Part shown: piece after piece, positions 39,473 to 48,652 of the stretch
Numbering within the stretch: position 1 is the stretch's first letter
Layout: each line of letters opens with the position of its first letter
Assembly (NCBI RefSeq): GCF_004331075.1
Contig: NZ_SJNX01000007.1
Coordinates: forward strand, 1-64,000
Length of the DNA stretch: 64,000 nucleotides
Direction of reading: 5' to 3'
DNA from: Acinetobacter brisouioides
Lineage (GTDB): Bacteria > Pseudomonadota > Gammaproteobacteria > Pseudomonadales > Moraxellaceae
The notes under the pieces: generated by a model
Databases searched by the model: none
Seen by the model: only the letters and a program-made list of their open reading frames with translations
Told to the model about the DNA's origin: nothing
Position numbers and translations under genes: made by a program

Positions 39473-40231
39473 ATGTGGAAAAAAATTCGTGTCACATTTT
39501 TATTGTTGGTTTTACTTGTTGTAGCAGTCAACGCTTGGCGTGATCAAAATCAAAACTGGGAGCATCCGATTGTGGTGTTGCTGCATCCTGTCAATGCCGA
39601 TGGTCAAGCCACAACCGAGCAATATATTCAACATTTAACGACGGAGGAATTTGCCAGTTCCCAGCAATTTCTGCAAGATTCCAGTACTTTATATCACGGG
39701 CAAAAAGTCTATTTTATTTATCAGCTTGGGCGTGAGTTAAAGCAGTTGCCGCCAAAAATTCCTGAACATGCCAGTGCGCTACAAGTGATGCTGTGGAGCC
39801 TCAAATTTCGTTATTACGCATGGCAGCAGCATACATCGCAAGATAGTCGCCCGACAGTCACCTTGTATCTCAATTATTATGATCCAGAGCAAACCACGAC
39901 ATTAAAACATTCGACTGCCTTGGAGAAAGGCAGAATTGCAACGGTGAATCTGTTTGCATCGGGGCAACAGGCAGCGCAGAATAATATTGTGTTGACCCAT
40001 GAGTTGCTGCATGCATTTGGCGCAACAGATAAATATGAGCTTGCCTCTGGGCAGCCGATTTATCCTGTGGGTTATGCCAATCCCGAGCAGCAGCCACGCT
40101 ATCCACAACATCAGGCTGAAATTATGGGTGGATATATTGCACTTTCAACAACCACCAGCAAAATGCCTGAAAGCCTAACTCAAGTCACACTCAATAAACC
40201 CACCGCCATTGAAGTAGGGTGGACAAAATAA
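39473..40231 (+). CDS. Metzincin-like membrane-anchored protein, unknown function
   Basis: A 252-residue protein with an N-terminal membrane segment (IRVTFLLLVLLVVAVNA). The zinc motif HELLHAFGATD (residues 176-186) fits HEXXHXXGXXD, the extended metzincin-like pattern with a third ligand. No family is recognised beyond that. It is probably a periplasmic zinc protease. The HdeD-like gene follows after 16 bp. Confidence 0.72.
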   Translation: MWKKIRVTFLLLVLLVVAVNAWRDQNQNWEHPIVVLLHPVNADGQATTEQYIQHLTTEEFASSQQFLQDSSTLYHGQKVYFIYQLGRELKQLPPKIPEHASALQVMLWSLKFRYYAWQQHTSQDSRPTVTLYLNYYDPEQTTTLKHSTALEKGRIATVNLFASGQQAAQNNIVLTHELLHAFGATDKYELASGQPIYPVGYANPEQQPRYPQHQAEIMGGYIALSTTTSKMPESLTQVTLNKPTAIEVGWTK

Positions 40232-40247
40232 ATAAGAGAATAAAATT

Positions 40248-40817
40248 ATGCTTACAGTCGGAAATGATTTGATTCGCCATCAGCTGCATCAGCAACGTAA
40301 ATGGTATTTGTGGTTTGGCTGGTTACTGGTGTTGTTCGCGGGCGTTTTGCTGTTGAGTCTGCCTTTTGCCACTTTAACGGTGGTCGTACTATTTGGTGGA
40401 TTGATGATGTTGGCAGCGATGCTTCATGTATTGGCAGCATTCAAGTTTTTTGATTGCGGTGTGCGCTGGATGTGGTTGCTGTTTGCCATAGTATATTTTA
40501 TTGCAGGTTTTTTGGCATTTCGTCATCCGTGGGGAACAGCCATTTTTTTAACACAGGTTGTTGGGATTATTTTGGTTATGGCGGGCGTGCTCCGTGTTTT
40601 TAAAGCACTGTTATTTCGCGCGTTTCAAGGCTGGGGCTGGATTTTATTTTCAGGTTGCCTCACTTTATTGACAGGGGTTCTGATTTTACTTAGCCCTAAT
40701 GCTGCATTTTGGCTTTTGGGGCTATGCCTTGCTTTGGATTTGTTGTTTCAGGGAATCAATTATTTAAGTTTGGCAGCAGTGATTCAGCGTATTCCTCCCA
40801 GTTCTGCCGACACCTAA
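40248..40817 (+). CDS. HdeD-family (DUF308) membrane protein
   Basis: A 189-residue protein with six hydrophobic segments arranged as repeated pairs, for example WYLWFGWLLVLFAGVLLLSL and MWLLFAIVYFIAGFLAF. The paired-repeat architecture matches HdeD, an E. coli membrane protein linked to acid resistance. The role here is inferred only from family likeness. It follows the metzincin-like gene by 16 bp. Confidence 0.8.
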   Translation: MLTVGNDLIRHQLHQQRKWYLWFGWLLVLFAGVLLLSLPFATLTVVVLFGGLMMLAAMLHVLAAFKFFDCGVRWMWLLFAIVYFIAGFLAFRHPWGTAIFLTQVVGIILVMAGVLRVFKALLFRAFQGWGWILFSGCLTLLTGVLILLSPNAAFWLLGLCLALDLLFQGINYLSLAAVIQRIPPSSADT

Positions 40818-41116
40818 TTGTCGATTGATTATCTGAGATTAATTTAAAATAAAAAAACAGACTGCCCTAATCTCGCTTTGTGATGAAGCTCGTGAAACTG
40901 TGAATGAGCTTTAGCCACATTTTTACAAGATATCGAGAGTATCCTGAAAATCTTTGCATTTGCTTTGAAATGGATGCCTAGCGATTCATTTCATCGGTAT
41001 GCAGTGTATTTTTTGCTTATTATATAGACAATATGTGGATTCACTTTTAGATTGATTATGGCTTTAAAAATTTTGATCGCGGATTCTTAATTCTGGTGTT
41101 CGTTAGGAGCATAGGT

Positions 41117-42583
41117 ATGGTTGAAATCGAATTAAAGTTTCAAGTACCCATGATTCACCGTGTCGACGTCTCTCAGGTATTTCATCATAAAAATGCCCAG
41201 TCGATACGTGTTCAAACTCAATATTACGACACCGCTGAGCGTAAATTGTCTGCTGCAAATGTACAACTACACTTGGTTTTACACGCCAATCACTGGGTGC
41301 AGACTTTGATCTGTGAAGATGCTAAGCATCTAGGTTATCTAGAACATCAAGTGAATTTGGGTGAAACCGATGCTCCACATGTGGATGTTTCATTGCATCG
41401 GGGGACGCCAGCAGGTGCGATTTTGTTTGAAGTTTTGGGTGATGAAACGCAGGCATTAACCCTACAATTTGAAACGGATATTGTTCGTACATTGCACAAT
41501 ATTGAGGATCAAGACAGCCAGATCGAAGTTGCGCTCGAGGTGGGTGAAATCCGTACTGAAAAAGATTATCTTCCTATCTATGAACTTAGGTTTGAGCTTA
41601 AAACGGGTTCAGTCAATCGACTATTTTCATTGGTGACTGATTGGGTGCAGCGTTATGAATTATGGCTGGATATTCGTTGTAGGGCTGCGCGTGGTGATCA
41701 GTTGCAACGAAGACTCAAAGCTTTGCCAGCTATACAGGCTTGTAATCCTGTACTTATAAAAAAATTACCTGCCGAAATTGCCTTACGTGAAATGATTGCA
41801 AGTTGCCTACAGCAGATTTTGCCAAATGTTGCCGAAATGATGACTGAAACAAATGAAGCTGAACATGTGCACCAGGCACGTGTGGGGATTCGTCGCTTAC
41901 GTAGTGCCTTACGTGTTTTTGGTCATTGGTCTAAACAGATTGATCAGACTTGGGAGTTGACTTTAAAGACGCTGTTTAATCAATTGGGTGCCATTCGTGA
42001 TCGTGATGCTTTGGAAGAAAAACTGTTGCCTAAGTTGCGTGCAGCAGGTGCATCTTATGTCAAGCTGCCCGTTCAGATTCAACCGCATCAGGAAGAAATG
42101 CAAACTTCCAAAGATCCTTCTTATACGACATTATGGCTGGCGTTGATTCAATTTATTCAAGTTCCATTCGATAGGCAGCATCAACAGCACATTGACGATA
42201 ACTTGACCGAATTGGTCGGTGCAGAGATTAAACACATGCATCGACAGTTGTTAAAAGATGCTGAAAGCTGTTTGGATTTAAACGATATGATGTGGCATCG
42301 TATGCGTAAGCGATTGAAACGTTTGCGTTATTGTGTTGAATTTATATCTTCTTTATATGATAAAAAACAGGTTCGGCAATATTTGAATGCCCTAAGCCCT
42401 GTTCAGGATATTTTAGGGCAATACAATGATGTACTGATTGCCGAAGCATTGTTTAAACAACAAGTGCAGCACCATCCAAAAGCTTGGTTTGCTTTAGGCT
42501 GGTTGGCAGCCCACCGTGAACAATTACGACTAGAATCCGCTTCAGCTTTACAACAGCTGCAACATGCCAAGATCTTCTGGTAA
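41117..42583 (+). CDS. CYTH and CHAD domain protein
   Basis: A 488-residue protein. The N-terminal CYTH domain (residues 1-190) begins MVEIELKFQVP with the signature ExExK and is related to inorganic triphosphatases. The C-terminal CHAD domain (about 220-485) is all-helical and histidine-rich (HVHQARVGIRRLRSALRVFG, MRKRLKRLRYCVEFISSLY) and binds polyphosphate. Together this suggests polyphosphate or triphosphate handling (YgiF-like). ATG 41117 with AGGAG at 41104-41108 is preferred over a start seven codons upstream. The 299-bp gap before it holds nothing I recognise. Confidence 0.9.
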   Translation: MVEIELKFQVPMIHRVDVSQVFHHKNAQSIRVQTQYYDTAERKLSAANVQLHLVLHANHWVQTLICEDAKHLGYLEHQVNLGETDAPHVDVSLHRGTPAGAILFEVLGDETQALTLQFETDIVRTLHNIEDQDSQIEVALEVGEIRTEKDYLPIYELRFELKTGSVNRLFSLVTDWVQRYELWLDIRCRAARGDQLQRRLKALPAIQACNPVLIKKLPAEIALREMIASCLQQILPNVAEMMTETNEAEHVHQARVGIRRLRSALRVFGHWSKQIDQTWELTLKTLFNQLGAIRDRDALEEKLLPKLRAAGASYVKLPVQIQPHQEEMQTSKDPSYTTLWLALIQFIQVPFDRQHQQHIDDNLTELVGAEIKHMHRQLLKDAESCLDLNDMMWHRMRKRLKRLRYCVEFISSLYDKKQVRQYLNALSPVQDILGQYNDVLIAEALFKQQVQHHPKAWFALGWLAAHREQLRLESASALQQLQHAKIFW

Positions 42584-42800
42584 TTTATTTAGTTACGAAA
42601 ATCAGTAAGGTCGATTTTTATCAACGGTTTGTTTTGCGATTTCATCGCTTGGTTGATTGGATAAAAATGTGCATGGATCTCAGGCCTAAGAACTGTGGCT
42701 TTGGTTACTGTCATTTAGTGGATTGGTGCAAGTTCCTCACAGCAACAGAGACGAGTTTGCTAAACTATAGTGAATACCTGATTGAACCTATGATGTTTGC

Positions 42801-44777
42801 ATGAGCCTTGATACCCTGATTGCAGAGTTAAATCCCCAACAAAAACAGGCTGCGACCACAACCGCAGCACACTGTCTAGTTTTGGCAGGGGCAGGCTGTG
42901 GCAAAACCAAAACCATTGTTGCTCGAGCAGCTTATCTGATTGAACAGGGTACACCTGCCAACCAAATTCAGATTTTGACCTTTACCCGTCGTGCAGCCAG
43001 TGAAATTGTCACGCGAGTCGAGCAGTATTTGGGTGCAACCGCACAAGGGTTACGTGCCTCAACTTTTCATACTTTTTGCATGTATCTGCTACGGCGTAAT
43101 CCGCAAGCGTTTGGATTGACCCAGTTTAGTATTATTGACCGAGATGATCAGTTAATGATGTTTCGGTTACTGCGTGGTAAAGGCCGCGATAATATTTTGC
43201 CCAAAGCAGCTCAATTATGTGATCTGTATTCATTTGCACGAAATACTTTGGTCAAGCTTTCTGATGCTTTAGTACAACAATTGCCAGAAGCATTGCCTTA
43301 TCAAGCGGAAATTGCAGAGGTAATGCGCCAGTATGAACAGCGCAAGCAGGCGCGTAATTATCTCGATTATGATGATATTTTGGCGATTGTGGCAGGGCAT
43401 TTGCAGCAGTCACCAGCACTGGTGGATTGGGTCAGCCGATTGTGCTCGGTGATGCTGGTCGATGAAATGCAGGATACCAATCCTTTGCAATGGTCATTGT
43501 TAGAACCTTTGATCGGACGAGTGCAACTGTTTTGTGTCGGTGATGATGCCCAGTCGATTTATGGGTTTCGTGGGGCAGACTTTGAAAATATTCATCATTT
43601 CAAAACACGGGTTCCCGATGCTCAAGTGCTGACTTTGGAGCAGAATTACCGTTCTACACAGGAAATATTGGATTTATCTAACTGGTTGTTAAAAAATAGC
43701 CCGATTGAATATAACAAGCAGTTGAGTGCATATCGGGGCGCAGGGCAAAAACCACATTTACATATTTTTCCGAATGAGTTTGAAGAAGCCAACTGGATTG
43801 CCCAAGATTTAAAACAGCGCTATCAGCAAGATACCGCATGGAATCGGCACATGGTTTTGGTGCGCTCCTCCTATGCTGCGCGGTATCTCGAAAGTGCGTT
43901 TATTAAAATGGCTATTCCTTATCGTTTCATTGGTGGAACTAAACTGCTGGAAGCCGCGCATGTCAAAGACTTGCTGAGCTTACTGCGAGTCGCTGCCAAT
44001 CCACAGGATGATATTGCATGGATGCGGTTCTTAACGTTATGGAATGGTGTGGGCGATGTTGGTGCAAGTCGACTGACGAGCGAGCTGATCGCTTTGGAGA
44101 GTTTAGAGGCACGATGCGCACGTTTAGAACGACATGGCAAAGTGTCACAAGCGGCGCTTTTAATTTTAAAACAGCTTTCCATATTGCAACATGAAGTACA
44201 GCAATGCATTGGTTTGGCAATAGATGCTTTGACTGAACAGTTGGCACAGAATTATCAAAATCAGGACTGGGCACGTCGTGTCAAAGATTTTGATTTGGTG
44301 AAGCAACTGGCACAAAAACATGGTGCTTTGGGCGAATTTCTTGAAGAATATGTCCTTGAACCAATTTCTGTTTCAGAAGTAGAACGAGCGAGTGATCAGG
44401 ATGTAGTGACCCTGATTACGGTGCATTCGGCAAAAGGCACCGAGCAACAGGTATGTTATGTGCCACATTTAACCGTCAATCAGTATCCACATGCACGCGC
44501 TCAGGGCGATTTCGATGCTGTTGAAGAAGAACGACGTGTATTGTATGTCGCATTAACACGCGCAAAAAATGAATTAATTTTAACCAAGCAGGATTTAAAT
44601 CATTGGGCATACGATCAAACCGATGAGCTTGGGCGTAAAATTAGCAGTTATTTCTTGAATGATTTGCCCTCATCGCTTGTGAATGTTGAGGCGCATAAGC
44701 GTGTACCCACAGCCCAGACTGGGTTCTCTCAGAAAAAGCCACCTATCCGTATTACATTTGGTCTGGATTTTGACTAA
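42801..44777 (+). CDS. UvrD/Rep-family ATP-dependent helicase
   Basis: A 658-residue superfamily 1A helicase with all motifs in order: Walker A GAGCGKTKT, Ia ILTFTRRAASEI, II LVDEMQDTNP, III VGDDAQSIYGFRGA, IV LEQNYRS, V VTLITVHSAKGTEQ and VI RRVLYVALTRAKN. It is shorter than UvrD (720) and near Rep (673), and ends with a distinct basic tail (FSQKKPPIRITFGLDFD). It may act in replication restart or repair, but it is not clearly UvrD or Rep. The RRM gene follows 52 bp downstream. Confidence 0.9.
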   Translation: MSLDTLIAELNPQQKQAATTTAAHCLVLAGAGCGKTKTIVARAAYLIEQGTPANQIQILTFTRRAASEIVTRVEQYLGATAQGLRASTFHTFCMYLLRRNPQAFGLTQFSIIDRDDQLMMFRLLRGKGRDNILPKAAQLCDLYSFARNTLVKLSDALVQQLPEALPYQAEIAEVMRQYEQRKQARNYLDYDDILAIVAGHLQQSPALVDWVSRLCSVMLVDEMQDTNPLQWSLLEPLIGRVQLFCVGDDAQSIYGFRGADFENIHHFKTRVPDAQVLTLEQNYRSTQEILDLSNWLLKNSPIEYNKQLSAYRGAGQKPHLHIFPNEFEEANWIAQDLKQRYQQDTAWNRHMVLVRSSYAARYLESAFIKMAIPYRFIGGTKLLEAAHVKDLLSLLRVAANPQDDIAWMRFLTLWNGVGDVGASRLTSELIALESLEARCARLERHGKVSQAALLILKQLSILQHEVQQCIGLAIDALTEQLAQNYQNQDWARRVKDFDLVKQLAQKHGALGEFLEEYVLEPISVSEVERASDQDVVTLITVHSAKGTEQQVCYVPHLTVNQYPHARAQGDFDAVEEERRVLYVALTRAKNELILTKQDLNHWAYDQTDELGRKISSYFLNDLPSSLVNVEAHKRVPTAQTGFSQKKPPIRITFGLDFD

Positions 44778-44829
44778 GCGTCAAAGACACCCAAACCATC
44801 ATTTAAATTCACAATCAAAAGGTTTATAC

Positions 44830-45069
44830 ATGAAAATTTTAGTTCGTAACTTAGAGCGCTCAATTACTGAAGCTGAACTGTCTGAATTATTTCAGGCTTA
44901 TGGTCAGGTCGATTCTTGCGTGATTGTACTGGATCAAGCCACAGGAAAATCCAAAGGCTTTGGTTTTGTAGAAATGCCACATGCTCGAGATGCAATCAAA
45001 GCCATTAAAGGTTTAAATACCTTGAAGCTTAAAGGGGTTGGTATTCGCGTTAAAGCTACTGAGGAATAA
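44830..45069 (+). CDS. RRM-domain RNA-binding protein
   Basis: A 79-residue single RNA-recognition motif with RNP2 ILVRNL at the N-terminus and RNP1 KGFGFVEM. Such small RRM proteins in bacteria are often cold-shock related; the role here is unknown. The start is ATG 44830, chosen because the domain begins there; the open frame extends upstream into the helicase gene. Confidence 0.9.
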   Translation: MKILVRNLERSITEAELSELFQAYGQVDSCVIVLDQATGKSKGFGFVEMPHARDAIKAIKGLNTLKLKGVGIRVKATEE

Positions 45070-45085
45070 ATGAGTGTTTAAAAGG

Positions 45086-45109
45086 GAAGGTGTTTAAACC
45101 TTCTTTTTT
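45086..45109 (+). terminator. RRM gene terminator
   Basis: GAAGGT (45086-45091) pairs with ACCTTC (45098-45103), followed by six T. Confidence 0.75.
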
Positions 45110-45198
45110 ATATAAAAACATGAAAAAACTATATTCAAAGTACGGTACTGACGCTAATCTATGAACAGGTTATTTGAGATTATTGAAAGGGAATCATT

Positions 45199-45702
45199 AT
45201 GTCACGCGTTGCTCGCTATCATGCCGATCGTACCAATCAAAAATTATATTTTGCGCGTTTAGCATGTTTGCAAGCAGAACAGACTGATCATGTTCAGCAA
45301 GTTCAGGCATATCGTGAAGCTGCAGTGTTCCATTTACATGGCGCAATTCTGGCATTTTTACAGGAACTGGTACGTTATTACCGTTTGAGTGATATGCAGC
45401 CAACCTTAAAGTCGATTGAAGAACACATGGCAGAAAAAGGGCAGGTGTCACCTGAAGTGACTGTGATGCAACAATTAGCACGAGATGGTTTTATTGCAGA
45501 GTTAAAACACGCTTATCGCATGTGCCAGTACGCCCCTGAACCCACTGCGCCAGCACCTGAACAAGAAACATCATCCAATTTAATTATCAAAGTGACTCAA
45601 GGGCCACAGTCATGGTTGCCAGACATTGAAATTCTGCGTGAATGGCATCGGGAGTTAAGTCGCCTGATCGATGGTTTTCGTAATGAAATGGTCGAATTTT
45701 AA
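45199..45702 (+). CDS. Conserved protein of unknown function (DUF6586-like)
   Basis: A 167-residue largely helical protein (SRVARYHADRTNQKLYFARL; AAVFHLHGAILAFLQELVRY), probably of the DUF6586 type seen in Pseudomonas and Acinetobacter. The middle has a Pro/Glu-rich linker (residues 113-125). No catalytic motif is visible. A small gene of unknown function follows 75 bp later. Confidence 0.6.
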   Translation: MSRVARYHADRTNQKLYFARLACLQAEQTDHVQQVQAYREAAVFHLHGAILAFLQELVRYYRLSDMQPTLKSIEEHMAEKGQVSPEVTVMQQLARDGFIAELKHAYRMCQYAPEPTAPAPEQETSSNLIIKVTQGPQSWLPDIEILREWHRELSRLIDGFRNEMVEF

Positions 45703-45777
45703 CACCTTGAATTTTGCATTTTTGCACCGATATAAGTTAGTGTAAATCTTTGCATTCTTGGTGCGTATGGAGGTCGT

Positions 45778-46056
45778 ATGTCTATACAGCAATTGAAAGA
45801 GTTATTTGGTAATCAGGACGCGGTTCTTGAGCTTGTACAGCTAGAAAATGGTGAGTTGGCACTACGTAATGCGGGCTCCGAAAATGCACCTCTAGTTACG
45901 ATTCAGTTTAATGATGAAGTTCGTGCATTGCTTGGTGAGAACACGGCTGTGGTTGCACAGCACATGATTCAGGCAGCACTTTTGGGGCTGATTGAAAAAC
46001 AGGCTAACCAATGGCAGGCTGAAGTAATGGATGAACCCCCGAAACTATTCAGTTAA
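45778..46056 (+). CDS. Small conserved protein of unknown function
   Basis: A 92-residue acidic protein (VLELVQLENGELALRNAG; MIQAALLGLIEKQANQWQAE) with a GGAGG ribosome site 4 bp before ATG 45778. It has no recognised domain, signal peptide or membrane helix. A strong terminator follows it. Confidence 0.65.
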   Translation: MSIQQLKELFGNQDAVLELVQLENGELALRNAGSENAPLVTIQFNDEVRALLGENTAVVAQHMIQAALLGLIEKQANQWQAEVMDEPPKLFS

Positions 46057-46070
46057 TTTCAAATCCATAT

Positions 46071-46104
46071 AAAAAAACGTACAGTCAATACTGTACGTTT
46101 TTTT
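46071..46104. terminator. Bidirectional terminator
   Basis: AAAAAAACGTACAG (46071-46084) pairs perfectly with CTGTACGTTTTTTT (46091-46104). It separates the small gene from the convergent antiporter gene and can serve both strands. Confidence 0.92.
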
Positions 46105-46129
46105 ATATCACGTTATTGAATTTTAGCAT

Positions 46130-47839
46130 CTAATGCTGATGTGCCAATTCAATCTGATGCAAAATATGCTTGCTCATATTGATTGCCATTTCTTCTTTGG
46201 CATAAAACACTTCGCCAATCGCATCTGCCCGAATGACTTCGGCTTCTTCTTTATTTTCAGCACAAACCAAAACCTGAATTTGTGGATTAAGCTGCTTGGC
46301 AATATCGACAATACGGTGAATATCGAGAATATCCATGGGCGATATAATCAGCATACGTGCATGCATGATATGTGCTTGGATGAGAACGCTAGGCTCAGTC
46401 GCAGCACCACTCACCGCAGCAATCTCTTTTCCTCGCAGTTTTTCTACAATTTCACGATTTTCTTCGGCAATTACCACTTTAATATTTTGTTCCATTAATG
46501 TTTTGGTAATACGCCGTCCAACTTCCCCATAGCCCACAATTACGACTTGATCACGCAAATAAGATTGATCCATTTCATCGGGCAACATTGCAAGAGGGTC
46601 ACTGCTGCGCTCCAGTAACCGAGCCAGATGCGAACGTGCTCGAATCCAGCGTTGAGCTGGTTCAATTGCTGAAAATACAAATGAATTTAAGGTAATCGAG
46701 AACAAAGCGCCTGCCAAAATCAGGTTTTGCGCTGAGGTTGTTAATAATCCTAAGGAAATACCGAGCGTTGCAAGAATAAAGGAAAATTCGCCAATTTGTG
46801 CCAGACTTGCCCCAACAGTCAGAGCAGTATTGATTGGGTAACGAAAGAACAGCACAAGTCCCATCGCTGCAATGGTTTTACCCAACATGATAATCGCAAC
46901 AACAGCCAAAATATGTAAGGGCTGCTCGACGATGATATGCGGGTCAAACAGCATGCCAACGGACACAAAAAATAAAATAGAAAAAACTTCACGCAAGGGG
47001 AGAGTTTCTTCTTCGGCGCGGTGGCTAAAATCAGACTCTTTGACCACCATTCCTGCAAAGAATGCGCCTAAAGCCATGGATACTCCAAAAATGGCATAAG
47101 AACCGTAGGCAATCGACACGGCACAGGCAACGACAGTCAGGGTAAATAATTCACGAGAGCCTAAGCGTACGACAAACTGCATGATCATCGGGACAAGGCG
47201 TTTGCCAATAATCAGCATAAAGGCAATAAAGCCTGCGACTTTGAGTAGCGTCAGTCCAAGCGTTAGCCAAATGCTGGTTGATGCTGCATGACCATGATCT
47301 AATGCTTTACCTCCCAGCAAAACAGCAGTTGCGGGTAAAATCACCAGAACCAAGACCATGACCAAATCTTCGACCAAAAGCCAGCCGACAGCGATTTTAC
47401 CATTCACAGATTCGAGTAATCCGCGATCACCGAGCGCTTTCAGCAGGACAACGGTACTTGCGCATGACAAACTCAGACCAAATACCAATGCCGAACCCAA
47501 AGACCATCCCCAGAACATAGCAACAGCCAGTCCGAGTAAAGTTGCAACAGCAATTTGCAGGATGGCGCCTGGTAAGGCAATTCGTCTGACTTGGAGTAAG
47601 TCCTTGAGCGAGAAATGCATACCCACGCCAAACATCAAAAACATGACACCTAGTTCAGCCAGTTGGTTGGCAAGACCTAAATCAGCTTCAATCCCTGGAG
47701 TATTGGGGCTAATTAAAATCCCTGCGATTAAATAACCGATGAGTGGAGGGAGGCGTAGTCGTGCAGAGATATAGCCACACAATAACGCTAGACCAAAACC
47801 TACAGCGAGTAAAACAATCAGGTCAACATTATGCGGCAC
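46130..47839 (-). CDS. CPA2 cation:proton antiporter with TrkA-N domain (KefB/YbaL-like)
   Basis: A 569-residue membrane transporter: a Na+/H+-exchanger domain with about 12 hydrophobic segments (residues 5-385) and a cytoplasmic Rossmann-type TrkA-N domain (about 415-540, VVIVGYGEVGRRITKTLMEQ). It resembles YbaL/KefB potassium or sodium antiporters gated by NAD or glutathione adducts. The exact ion is not shown. Upstream, 47840-48036 is AT-rich with no recognisable gene. Confidence 0.88.
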   Translation of the reverse strand: MPHNVDLIVLLAVGFGLALLCGYISARLRLPPLIGYLIAGILISPNTPGIEADLGLANQLAELGVMFLMFGVGMHFSLKDLLQVRRIALPGAILQIAVATLLGLAVAMFWGWSLGSALVFGLSLSCASTVVLLKALGDRGLLESVNGKIAVGWLLVEDLVMVLVLVILPATAVLLGGKALDHGHAASTSIWLTLGLTLLKVAGFIAFMLIIGKRLVPMIMQFVVRLGSRELFTLTVVACAVSIAYGSYAIFGVSMALGAFFAGMVVKESDFSHRAEEETLPLREVFSILFFVSVGMLFDPHIIVEQPLHILAVVAIIMLGKTIAAMGLVLFFRYPINTALTVGASLAQIGEFSFILATLGISLGLLTTSAQNLILAGALFSITLNSFVFSAIEPAQRWIRARSHLARLLERSSDPLAMLPDEMDQSYLRDQVVIVGYGEVGRRITKTLMEQNIKVVIAEENREIVEKLRGKEIAAVSGAATEPSVLIQAHIMHARMLIISPMDILDIHRIVDIAKQLNPQIQVLVCAENKEEAEVIRADAIGEVFYAKEEMAINMSKHILHQIELAHQH

Positions 47840-48036
47840 AACTGACTCCTCAAAAGTGTGAGAAAAATAAAAAATATATAAATGAAAGAAGAGGTTTGTT
47901 TCGCCCGCCTATTTGCTTGCTCCTGTACAGCATTGAAACAGATTTCAATTTTGCTCAGAAAGAAAAATAAAGAAGGTATAAATTATTGTGAAAAAACCTA
48001 TTTTATAGATATTAACCATAACCTTAAAAAAAAGGC

Positions 48037-48064
48037 AAAAAAAACGACTCCAATAGGAGCCGTT
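48037..48064 (-). terminator. rpmG terminator
   Basis: On the minus strand AACGGCTCC pairs with GGAGTCGTT (one G-U pair), followed by eight T; it lies 17 bp past the rpmG stop. Confidence 0.85.
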
Positions 48065-48080
48065 TTTTCGAAAACTAAAA

Positions 48081-48236
48081 TTATTTGATTTTAGCTTCTT
48101 TGAAAATAACATGTTGACGGATTTTTGGATCAAATTTTTTGATTTCCATTTTTTCCGGCATAGTACGTTTGTTCTTCGTAGTCGTATAGAAATAACCTGT
48201 ACCTGCTGAAGAAACTAGGCGAATTTTGTCACGCAT
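48081..48236 (-). CDS. rpmG: 50S ribosomal protein L33
   Basis: A 51-residue L33 ([20 protein letters not shown] ... [19 protein letters not shown]), the full family length. It lacks the Cys pairs of the zinc-binding form, so it is the zinc-free type. It follows rpmB by 12 bp on the same strand, the usual rpmB-rpmG operon. Confidence 0.97.
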
Positions 48237-48248
48237 GACGATGACTCC

Positions 48249-48485
48249 TTAGATCTTTTGACCTTGAGCACGAAGATCAGCTACAACCTTTTCAATGCCC
48301 AATTTGTCGATGATACGCATACCCTTAGTAGATAAACGAATACGTACAAAACGTTTTTCGCTTTCTAACCAAAAACGGTGGTGGTGCAGGTTCGGCTCGA
48401 ACCGGCGCTTGGTTTTGTTGTTTGCGTGTGAGACGTTGTTACCAACGACTGGACGCTTGCCGGTAACTTGGCAAACCTTAGACAT
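48249..48485 (-). CDS. rpmB: 50S ribosomal protein L28
   Basis: A 78-residue L28 beginning [20 protein letters not shown] and continuing with [12 protein letters not shown] and [20 protein letters not shown] 48485 has GGAG upstream; the longer open frame to 48542 adds unrelated residues. It forms an operon with rpmG. It lacks the zinc Cys. Confidence 0.97.
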   Translation of the reverse strand: MSKVCQVTGKRPVVGNNVSHANNKTKRRFEPNLHHHRFWLESEKRFVRIRLSTKGMRIIDKLGIEKVVADLRAQGQKI

Positions 48486-48652
48486 GGTGGAACTCCATTG
48501 ATGATTTAGCCAACAGCAAGCCTGTGGCCAGTCATAAAACAAACAGATTGAATTTATTCAAGGGGCGTTTTATACCAAAAATGCGATTAAAAGACAAGCA
48601 ATTTTGTGTAAAACACCACATGACTTGAAACGATAGCTCATGCCTTGATCAT

